From NCBI RefSeq assembly GCF_900496995.4, contig NC_044018.1:30461825-30525824 (forward strand): a stretch of DNA of 64,000 nucleotides. The letters are read 5' to 3'. The DNA comes from Aquila chrysaetos chrysaetos. Its lineage: Eukaryota > Chordata > Aves > Accipitriformes > Accipitridae. How positions within the stretch are numbered: the first letter of the stretch is position 1; each line of letters opens with the position of its first letter. The translations under genes and the position numbers were made by a program. The notes under the pieces were generated by a model that saw only the letters and a program-made list of their open reading frames with translations, did not search any database and had not been told where the DNA came from. Shown here in pieces: positions 1 through 11,200 of the stretch.

Positions 1-2231
<2,231 letters not shown>

Positions 2232-2445
2232 GCAGCTCCTGCTCCCTCGATGTAGCACCCAATTCACACACACTCGCCCCTTTTCCCCCAAAAAACAGAA
2301 GCAAAATAATCTAGCACTGTTTGTCTCTTACGACCAAAACAAACAGTCTGGACTTCCCACTGACTACAACCAGCTCCTATTGACTTTGCCAATGAGGGAG
2401 GATTCTCTCAGCCACTTCAGACTACTTAAAAAAAGAAAGCAGAAA

Positions 2446-2451
2446 AATAAA
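2446..2451 (+). terminator. Candidate proximal poly(A) signal of PA2G4
   Basis: AATAAA 215 bases after the PA2G4 stop. It would give a short 3' UTR. Confidence 0.4.
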
Positions 2452-3273
2452 ATCAGGAGTAAAAGCTAGTCTATATCCACTCTTTCTAACCTTTTATACT
2501 ACCCATACTTGTTGAAGAGGTGAACAACTAAGCCGATCCCAGTGAGAGAGGGAGTGTAGAGAGCTGCCTGCTTTCTTCTTCCTCCTCTCTTCTTTTTAAT
2601 TTCTCCCATTACAGATTTTCTTGGAGGAAAAAAAAAACCAAACCAAACAGCTCATTACACCCGAGAAAAAGTGCCCTGTGTTTAGTGATATGGTACACGT
2701 GGACGGTGTAAGGTGATCTGCCTTGCCATGCCATCTCAGCTCCTCCAGGCGGTGTAGGCATTCCTCTCCCTGGGGCAGAGGATTTCTCACTCTTTTCTTT
2801 TAGCCTCTAGATTGTACATTTATAATTGGGAAAAATATCAAATTTTATCTCCCCTGTGAAACTGTAGACTGTTCAGTCTACTCTGTTCTGTCTCTGCCTT
2901 GATTTACGTATAAACACTCTATTTTTTAATATGCCGCTGTGGCGAGCTCGTTTTTAAATTTGACTGTCCAACTTGCTCGGAAGCAGATGATGTTCCCCAC
3001 CTGACAGCTCTGCAGAGTCGCAGGAGGCCAGTGAGCTGCCTGCCACCCGGCAGTGGTTTTTAATTCCCTGGTGTCCCGGGGAGTTTCATTCTTCCCCGTG
3101 GCTGGTTTCCATGGCCTGCGAGGATGTTCCAATCTTTGACGTGCATTGGTGGCTCTCAGAAGGGTCTCCTGTCCGCATGTGCTCCTCTGGTGATAGGCGA
3201 GGGAAATGCTACAGGAGTTGTCGGACTTGGGCTAGAGTCCGGCCAGGGGTATCGCTCTTTTTTAGTAAGTCTT

Positions 3274-3276
<3 letters not shown>

Positions 3277-3305
<29 letters not shown>

Positions 3306-3330
3306 AGAAGGAAAAAAAAAAAGAAAAAAG
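3277..3330 (+). repeat. A-rich low-complexity tract
   Basis: A run of 21 A followed by GAAGAAAAAG-type purine repeats. No retroelement body is visible upstream, so it is called simple sequence rather than a retroelement tail. Confidence 0.7.
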
Positions 3331-3537
3331 CCGATTGAATTACATGTAGTTGAATGTGAGGTTTTTTTCTTTGCGGATACCTGCTGACCGGCTCTCTGGT
3401 TATTCCCCTGCTGTAGCTGGATTTGGGAAAAACTCGCCTTTAAAAATGCTCCTGGGCGTCTCTGCAGGCACCGTGCTTCCTCGCCAAGATCTGGGTTTTC
3501 CACCCCAAACTCCACACGTGCAAATATTACCAAAGTC

Positions 3538-3553
3538 AATAAAAGAGAATAAA
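3538..3553 (+). terminator. Candidate distal poly(A) signals of PA2G4 (two AATAAA)
   Basis: Two AATAAA hexamers ten bases apart (3538-3543 and 3548-3553), followed by a T-rich stretch, the usual arrangement for a strong cleavage site. Confidence 0.55.
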
Positions 3554-4171
3554 TGATGCGCTATTTTTTTTTCTGAATTTTTCCATCTCTCTCTGCTCCT
3601 GTTCTTGAACTCTTCCAGCTCCAGCGGGACCCCGGGGCCGGCGCAGAGCCGAGGGGCCGGGGACGGTGTGGGATGGACGTGGGGTCCTCGCCCAGCGCTG
3701 GCCGGAGCAGGGGGGCTGGAGCTGCTGGTGGTCTGGTCTGGGCAGCTCCAACGTCTTAACCAAGGCCTTGAGGGGAAAAAAGAAACCTTGTTCCCTGGGA
3801 GGAACATTTTAGCATTTTTAAGCAATATTCTGCCCTCTGTGGAAGAAAGGCAGAGCTAACCTTTCTCATAGTCAACAATACAGATTTATAAACCGCTGAG
3901 ACTTGCTAGAGGTTTACTTAATTTTCTATTTTTACTTTAAAGAGAAAAAAACAACACTGTACCTCTTGACACAAGAAACAAAAATCCAGTTGTTGAAGAC
4001 TTTTGACTCCTGAGAAGACCTCTGTAATTGAATTTTTTTTTTTTCCCTCCGAATAAACGTGACTGGTGACATCTCCCTTTGGCCAGAGGAACGGCTCTGC
4101 TCTCTGGGGCTGGGGGGGCAGCGCGGGGGGGGACGGGGGTGCGGGGACCCCCCACCGGGCCCGGGGCTGCG

Positions 4172-4318
4172 CAAAATGGCCGCCGGCTGACGGACTACAG
4201 TTCCCGTGATGCCTCGGCGGGCGAGGACTACAACTCCCGTCGTGCCCCGCGCCGAAGTGGGCGGAGACCTGCCCGCTACCCTATAAATAGGCCCCGGTAG
4301 GCACCAGGGCCCTCTCTC
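4172..4318 (+). promoter_or_regulatory. RPL41 core promoter: two ZNF143-type motifs, YY1-like sites, TATA box, TOP start
   Basis: Two matches to the ZNF143/STAF site (ACTACA-TCCC--TGCC form) lie at 4194-4213 and 4227-4246. A YY1-like AAAATGGCCGCC is at 4173-4184. A TATA element, TATAAAT, is at 4283-4289. About 25 bases further, CCCTCTCTC at 4310-4318 is a 5' terminal oligopyrimidine start as expected for ribosomal protein mRNAs. A second YY1-like GCCGCCATCTTG sits in the 5' UTR at about 4329-4340. TATA plus TOP fixes the probable start at 4310-4311. Confidence 0.75.
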
Positions 4319-4431
4319 GGCCGCCGCTGCCGCCATCTTGTGGGCCGCCGCCGGCCGCCTCCATCCGTCGCCATCCGCCGTCCGCGCCGCCGCCCGCCCG
4401 CCGGGACTGAGCGCGGCGCCTCCGCACCGCC

Positions 4432-5092
4432 ATGAGGGCCAAGGTGAGCGGCGGGGGGCGACCGATGGCGCCTCATTCCACCCCCTCCCCTTCCCCGGGG
4501 GGGTCTCCAGCAACGGCCGGGCCCGGCCGGAGGGGGGAGCGCTGTGGGCTGGAGAGCCCGGGGGGGTGGTGTCCGTTGCACCGGGACGTGGAGCGGGGCC
4601 GGGGGGCTCGGTTTGACGGGGGGGGGCTCCTTGGGGGGGGGGGGGGGCGGAGCCGGGGTCTCTGGGGACGAGTGTCTATCGCGGGGTGGGGGGGGGGGTG
4701 TGTGTGTGTCTATTGCGAGGGGCTGGTCCCTGTCGCGGGGGTGGGGGGGGGGTGTCTGTTGGGGGACACCGGGCTGGGGGTTGGGCCTCGCGGCGGGCAC
4801 ACACGCAGACACACACGGGGCGGGGGGGGCGGCCCCAGCACCCCGGTATCGGCAATAACGCACCCCCCCCCTCTTTTTTTTCTCCCACCCAGTGGCGCAA
4901 GAAGCGCATGCGCAGGTACGTGAGGCTCCCCTGGGGCCGCCGTCCCCCGGTCCGGTCCCGCCGCGGGGCGGGAACGGGACCCCACCGCCTCCATCCTGTC
5001 CTGCCGGGCGGGACCGGTCCCGGGTCCTGAGCGCCGCTCTCTCCCGTAGGCTGAAGCGGAAGAGGAGGAAGATGAGGCAGAGGTCCAAGTAG
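4432..5092 (+). CDS. RPL41: Ribosomal protein eL41
   Basis: Three coding exons: 4432-4443 (MRAK), 4893-4915 and 5050-5092, together 25 codons plus TAG, the full family length. Of the 25 residues 17 are Lys or Arg, the hallmark of this smallest ribosomal protein, a single helix bridging the two ribosomal subunits. Splice borders are GT-AG. The intact introns show that this is the real gene and not one of the processed copies common for ribosomal proteins. Intron 1 is extremely G-rich on the plus strand. It lies between PA2G4 and ZC3H10, as in human. Confidence 0.98.
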
Positions 5093-5264
5093 GCCCCGCC
5101 GCGGGGCCACCGCCGACACCGGGGGGGGACGTCCTGGTGTCCACCGCCCTCCCTCCCGGGGCGGGAAGGAAGGAAGGAACGGGCCCGGTGCCCCGAGCCG
5201 GGGAGGGGGAAGGAACCTGCTGCGCCGGGCCGGTTGTTTGCTCTGTGGCGGCCGTTGTGCCGGG

Positions 5265-5270
5265 AATAAA
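5265..5270 (+). terminator. RPL41 poly(A) signal
   Basis: AATAAA 172 bases after the stop, followed by GTGGTGTTGGG, a GT-rich downstream element. Confidence 0.85.
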
Positions 5271-5456
5271 GCTGGTGGTGTTGGGACGCGGTGTGGTTCC
5301 TGCCGGGGGCCGGGGCGGGGGGCGGAGCGGCGGCGGGTTCCTCCGGTAACGGGGGCGGGCGGGACCGGGGTCACCGGGCGGCGCTGGGGTGGGATCCCGC
5401 CCCGCGGGGCCGGTAGGGGGGAGGGACCGGGGATTGCCGGCGCGGCCGGGAGAGGC

Positions 5457-5659
5457 GAGATGGCGGCGCACACGTGTGACGTCACGGTGACGGATGAGCG
5501 CCGCGCGAGGTACGCCGGGAGGGAAAAAGAAAAAAAAGCGCGGTTTCTTCCGGGTCGCCCCGGTAGCACCATAGAGCGCTTCCTGCCCGGCGCAGAGCGG
5601 CGGCCGGAAGGGGCCGCTCATTGTTGGCGCTGGAGGACCCGCGAGGAGGCCGCGAGCGG
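5457..5659 (+). promoter_or_regulatory. ZC3H10 promoter and 5' non-coding exon
   Basis: A YY1-like GAGATGGCGGC lies near 5457-5468. An E-box CACGTG at 5471-5476 is followed directly by a palindromic cAMP response element TGACGTCA at 5477-5484. An ETS-like CTTCCGG lies in the following 70 bases. A 5' non-coding exon ends at 5659 with a good donor (GGGTGAGTG) and splices to the acceptor at 6237-6239. Confidence 0.6.
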
Positions 5660-6270
5660 GTGAGTGCGGGACGGGCCGCGCCGGGGACGGGACGGGCCGC
5701 GCCGCTACCGGGAACGGGGCTTCGCTCCGCCGTCCCGGGGCTCCCCCGCGGTGGCCGCCCCCGCCGCGCCCCGGGCCGAGCCGCCGCCGGGCCTGCCCCG
5801 GGCCTGTGGGGCCGTTGCTATGGAGACCCGGCGGGGGGGGGGGGGGGGGCTGCGCCCCCTCCGCCCTCCGGCTGCGCCCCCTCCGCCCTCCCGCTGCGCC
5901 CCGGCGGGGCTGTCACCGGGCGGACGTCTCGGTCCCTCGGGCCGGGGACCGGCGGCGCCCGGGCCTTTCCAGCCGCCCCCGGTGACGCCGCCGGTACTGG
6001 CAGCCCGGGGGAGCTGCCGTGAGGGGTTGCCCGGGCCCCCCCACCGGCTCCCTTCGCGGCTCGGCCCGGGGCGGCGGTGGCACCGGCACCGGGCAGGGAC
6101 ACTCGGGGCTGCCCGGGCCGTGCTGTCCCCGGCCCGGTGCTGGTGCTTTGGGGTGGGTGTTTACCTAACTCCCGGCCTCCCCGGTGCCAGGCGGCCGCTC
6201 CCGGTCCCCTCCCTCACCACCCTCCCCTCCCTCCCGCAGTGCCCGGAGCCCCGCGGCGGCGGCGGCGAAG

Positions 6271-7456
6271 ATGCCGGACCGTGACAGCTACAACAACGGC
6301 AACAGCGGGGATGAGGTGGGCGCCAACGCCGACGACATCTGCCGCGATTTCCTGCGCAACGTCTGCAAACGAGGCAAGCGCTGCCGCTTCCGGCACCCCG
6401 ACATCAGCGAGGTCACCAACCTGGGCGTGCGCAAGAACGAGTTCATCTTCTGCCACGATTTCCAGAACAAGGAGTGCGTCCGTCTCAACTGCCGTTTCAT
6501 CCACGGCACCAAGGAGGACGAGGACTGCTACAAGAAGACGGGAGAACTGCCCCCGCGCCTGAGGCAGAAGGTGGCCGCCGGGCTGGGCCTCTCGCCCGCT
6601 GACCTGCCCAACAGCAAGGAGGAGGTGCCCATCTGCAGGGACTTCTTGAAGGGCGACTGCCAACGGGGCGCCAAGTGCAAGTTCCAGCACCTGCAGCGGG
6701 ACTACGAGTACGAGGCGCGGGGCATGGCGGCCCGCGAACAGGGCATCGTCCCCGCCGTCCGCCGCTACGACCCCTACGACGCCATCTACGACCCCGACCG
6801 TTACGACGACCATGACCCCGTGCTGAAGCGGCGACGGGTGGACGGCTTGCACTTCGAGACCTACGAGTACAGCTTCGCCAGCCCGCGGACGGTGGAGTAC
6901 CGGCTGCTGGAGGAGGAGAACATCATGCTGCGCAAGCGCGTGGAGGATCTCAAGAAGCAGGTGAACAACCTGCTGGCCACCAACGAGGTGCTGCTGGAGC
7001 AGAACGCCCAGTTCCGCAACCAGGCCAAGGTGATGACGCTGAGCTCCACTGCCACTGCCACCGAGCAGACTCTGGCCCCCACTGTGGGCACCGTCACCAA
7101 CTACAACCACAGCATCGCCCAGACCCACACCACGCTCAGCAGCCAGGCCCTCCAGCCCCGGCCCGTCTCCCAACAGGATTTGGTAGCTCCTGCCGGAGCC
7201 CAGGCGGCTCCCCCTGCCAACGCCGCTCCCCCCATGAACCCAGAAATCACCCCGCTTTCGGCCGCCTTGGCCCAGACCATCGCGCAGGGCATGGCCCCCC
7301 CCGGTCTCCATGGCGCCGGTGGCCGTTTCAGTGGCGCCGGTGGCCGTTTCGATGGCGCAGCCGTTGGGCGGGATCACCATGAGCCATGCCACCACCCCTA
7401 TGGTGACGTACCCCATCGCCTCCCAGAGCATGAGGATAACGGCCATGCCCCACTGA
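6271..7456 (+). CDS. ZC3H10: Zinc finger CCCH-type containing 10; conserved frame broken once by a homopolymer
   Basis: Single coding exon; the start is the first ATG after the acceptor at 6240, in good context (GCGAAGATGC). Three CCCH zinc fingers (C-x7-C-x4/5-C-x3-H) occupy about residues 24-42, 61-78 and 122-140, and a leucine-rich coiled coil about 210-253. ZC3H10 is an RNA-binding regulator of nuclear mitochondrial genes and a brake on miRNA processing. The literal frame runs to TGA at 7528-7530, but after the C8 run at 7295-7302 it turns to non-family sequence, while the next frame carries the conserved C-terminus (SHATTPMVTYPIASQSMRIT) ending with TGA at 7454-7456. One surplus C explains this; without it the protein has 394 residues. 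The gene is otherwise sound, so a sequence error is more likely than a pseudogene. Confidence 0.93.
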
Positions 7457-7847
7457 CCCCCCCCGCTGCAGGGACCGCGCCGCTGGCGAGGGGGGATGGG
7501 GCAGCCGGTGGGACCGCCAACCCCCTGTGAAACTGAGCCGAGGAGGAGGAAGGGCAGACCCTCCCCAGCCTGTGGACAATGGTGGGGGCTCTCGCCTGGC
7601 GGTGCGGTAACCCCCCCAAACCAGGGGCTTTGCGCCTCGGCCCGGCACCTGCTGCACCGGGGTGGGGGGGTTGTTGGTAAAACCTCCCGGGGAGGGTTGG
7701 GGCTGCTCCCCTCAGGGAGCCCTGTGTATGGACACGGCCCCCCCCCCCCACCCTCCCCGGTGCCGGGTCTGTGTCCCGGTGCTGGGGGAGGGGGGGGGGG
7801 GCGGCACCGGGGCCGCGGCTCCCCCGGGCCCTGTAACATTTTCAACT

Positions 7848-7853
7848 ATTAAA
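7848..7853 (+). terminator. ZC3H10 poly(A) signal (ATTAAA)
   Basis: ATTAAA, the commonest variant, about 390 bases after the conserved stop; no AATAAA lies between. Confidence 0.6.
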
Positions 7854-7919
7854 AAAACCAGAAACTCAACGGCGATCGCTCTGCCGCCCCCGCCCCGGCT
7901 CTGCCGCGACTCTCCCGGG

Positions 7920-8226
7920 GGTGGGGGGTGGCGGGGAGCGGCCGGTGTCCCCGGGGAAGGGCGGGACGGGGACACAGGGAGACGCCGCTCCCGGGACGGC
8001 GGCGGGACACGTGACCCCCGCCGAAGACCCCTCCCTCCCTCTCTCGGTCCCGCCCACCAGCTCCCTCCACCACGCCCCTCCTCTTGAGCTCCGCCCAATG
8101 GTTGCGCCGAGCGCAGTGCCGCGGGGTGGGGCGGGGCTGAACGGGGCGTGGCCGGCGAGGCCCCGCCCGGTGCGGCGGCGGTAGCGGTAGCGGAGCAGCG
8201 GGAACGGGATCGGGATCGGGATCGGG
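7920..8226 (+). promoter_or_regulatory. ESYT1 promoter and 5' UTR (CpG-rich)
   Basis: GC-rich stretch without a TATA box. It has several GC boxes (for example GGGGCGGGGC near 8128), a CCAAT element at 8095-8099, and an E-box CACGTG near 8009. A short direct repeat of GGGATC units runs to the ATG at 8227. Confidence 0.55.
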
Positions 8227-11200
8227 ATGGAGCGGCGGGGCGCGGGGCTGGCGGCGCTGGGCGCGCTGGGCCGGCGGCTGCTCTGGGCTCTGCCCGCTTA
8301 CGCGGCGGGGTTGCTAGGGTTGGGCGCGGGCGCGTTGGTGTTGGCGTTGGCGCTTTACGCCGGTTGGCGGCGGCGGCGGCGGGCCCGGGAACGCGGGATG
8401 AGGTTGGCCGCCCGCCTGCAACGAGACGAGGAGGCCGCCGTACGCGCCGCCGCCGCCGGGCTGGGCGCGGCCCGCGGGGAGCTACCGGCATGGGTAAGCG
8501 GGTCCTCCGCCAGCGGACGCCGCGCCGTTATTCCCGGCGGCGGCAGCGGGACCGGCTCGGGCTCCTCCTCCACCCTGCGCCGGGCGGGACCCCCCCGGGG
8601 CCGGGATTCCTCCCCCCTCCCCTCCCACCCCCGCTCCACTGAGGTCCCCCCCCCGTGACCGCCAAGATGCTGCAGCGCGGCCCCCGAGTGGGGTCCCCCC
8701 GCGCTCGAACCCCCCGCAATGGGGTGACACCCACCCCCCCCCCCGGCTCGTCGTCCCCCCCCCCGGTACCGCCCGGGGCCTTCCGGCAGCGCTGGGGCCG
8801 GGCCGTGACTCACCGTGCCTGGGGGGGCTGTTTCCTGCCCGGGCGGGGGGGGGGGGGGGGGGGGGCCGAGAACCCCCTCCCCGTGGTGCTGGGGGGGGTC
8901 GGGACCCCCCTTCTCAGGACCCCCCCCTTCTCGGGACCCCCCACCACCAGGACCCCCAGGAACGGCCACGATGGGCACGGGCTCGGCCGCGGGGCTGAAG
9001 CTGCTGCCAGATGTTGGTCACAGCTGCGGGGGGGGGCGGGTGTCACCCCCCCCACACACACACACACATCCCCCGGCCGCGACTGTCCCACCCCACGGGG
9101 ATCCCACCGGGCCGGTTGGGGAAACTGAGGCACGGTGCTGGGTGGGGCCGTGCCGTTGCACTGGAGCGACACCGGTGGCCAGAGCTTCCTCCCCCCCCGG
9201 CCCCCCCGGCCCCGCATCCGGCCGGAACCCGCACACCCCCCCCTTCCATTCCCCCCCTCCCCGGCCTCACGGACCCCCCCCCCCCGCCCGTCTGCCCGCA
9301 GGTGAGCTTCCCGGATGTGGAGAGGGCAGAATGGCTGAACAAGGTGAGGTGTCTGTCTGTCCCTGCGTCCCTCCATCTGTCTGTCCCTCCGTCCATCCAT
9401 CCATCCCCCTGTGTCCGTCCCTCCGTCCCGCTGCCGGCAGGTCCTGGCCCAGGCCTGGCCCTTTTTCGGGCAGTACATGGAGAAGCTGCTGGTGGAGAAC
9501 ATCGCTCCGTCCATCCGAGCCTCCAACACCCACCTCCAGACCTTCACCTTCACCAAGGTGGACATGGGCGAGAAGGTAGGGCTCCCCTCGGGAGCAGGGG
9601 TGTCCCCACACACACACAGCTCCCCAATCACCCCCCCATGGCTCACTGCTGTCCCCCCCCTCAGCCTCTCCGGGTCCTGGGGGTCAGGGCTCACCCCGGC
9701 ACCCACAAGAAGCAGATCCTGCTGGACCTCAACATCAGGTGAGCGGCCGGAGCCACCTGTGTGGCGAAGGCGCCGGGTCTCAGTCCCCTGCGTGCCCCAC
9801 CCCCCCCCATGCTGGGGACTCCCTCTGCACAGCAGCTGCTGGAGCTCCCCCTTGCTGAGGGGGGGCCAGGGGGTGTCATGGCAAAGACACCCCCCCCCAA
9901 CCCTTCCGTCCTGTCTCTGCAGCTACGTGGGTGATGTCCAGATCGATGTGGAGGTGAAGAAGTTCTTCTGCAAGGCGGGGGTGAAAGGCATGCAGGTGAG
10001 GGGGGGGGTCTCTGCCCCATCTGCAGGGGGGGCAGTGGGGCTGGGGGTATGGGGAGCTGGCAGGGTGGGGGGCTGTGGCTATGGGGGGGGTCACATCTCG
10101 CATCCTCCCAGCTCCACGGGATGCTGCGGATCATCCTGGAGCCCCTCCTCGGGGACGTGCCCATCGTGGGGGCCCTCACCATGTTCTTCATCCGGCGCCC
10201 GGTGAGTGCCCTCCCCCCCTCCAAGGGACCGGCAGCCCCGGCCCCCCCCCAAGTAGGATGCGGCTGGGGTCCAGCCCCCCCATCTGACCCCATTCCCCCC
10301 CCCCCCTAGATCTTGGACATCAACTGGACAGGGATGACCAACCTGCTGGACATCCCGGGGCTCAGGTGAGCCCCAGCCCAGCTGTGGGGGTCTTCCCGGC
10401 CCTCTGGGACCACCGTGCTGTCCGTGGCCCCCCCGTGACTGTGCCCACACCCCCCCCCAGCTCCATGTCGGACACGATGATCATGGACGCCATCTCCTCC
10501 TACCTCGTCCTCCCCAACCGCCTCCTGGTCCCGCTGGTGCCCGACCTGCACGAAGCCGCCCAGCTCCGCTGCCCCCTGCCCCGGGTAAGGAATGTCCTGG
10601 GGGGGCAGTCCCGGGGGAGTGGGGGGCACCCTGCACCGGGCCCCCCCATCCCTGGCTGACCCCCCCTCCGCAGGGCGTGGTGCGGGTGCACCTCCGGGGT
10701 GCCCGGGACCTGCGGTCGAAGGACCGGTTCATGGGGGGGCTGGTGGAGGGCAAGTCGGACCCCTACACCGTCCTGCGCGTCGGCACCCAGGTCGTCACCA
10801 GCCGTGTCATCAACGACAACCTCAACCCCACCTGGGACGAGGTCTATGAGGTGAGATGCCCCCCCCTTCACCAGGGACTCCCCCAGACCAGCTGGGGTTG
10901 TTGAGGGCTGCAGGGACCCCCATGTCCCCCCTGACCTGGCTGCAGTTGTGGGGGGCACAGGGACCCTCCCAGTGTCCCCAGCTGGGCTGTGGGGGCAGGA
11001 GCACCCCAACCCAGCCGGGCTGGACGGGGGACCCTTGTGAGGTCTCCAGCCTGGCCATGCTTGTGGGGGGGTACCCCCTGCATCCCCCCCCGCTGACCCT
11101 GTCCCCCAGTTCATCGTGCATGAGGTGCCAGGGCAGGAGATGGAAGTGGAGCTCTTTGACAAGGACCCCGACCAGGATGACCTGCTGGGCAGGTGCGGGG

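Larger units (their letters stand above)
2232..4170 (+). other. PA2G4 3' UTR and PA2G4-RPL41 intergenic stretch
   Basis: No coding signal. AT-richer than its surroundings and contains three candidate poly(A) signal sites (2446-2451, the pair at 3538-3553, and 4052-4057) plus an A-rich tract at 3277-3330. How much of it is transcribed as PA2G4 3' UTR cannot be decided from sequence; a 3' UTR of about 1.3 kb ending near 3570 is plausible. Confidence 0.5.

Noticed and set aside
4276-5621. Long minus-strand Pro/Arg-rich open frames over RPL41 and its promoter
   Set aside because: Antisense of G-rich introns and CpG island; codon content follows base composition, no domain, and they cross real RPL41 exons.
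6214-7845. 543-codon minus-strand open frame opposite ZC3H10
   Set aside because: Mirror of the GC-rich ZC3H10 coding exon (third-position G/C leaves few antisense stops); no family resemblance.
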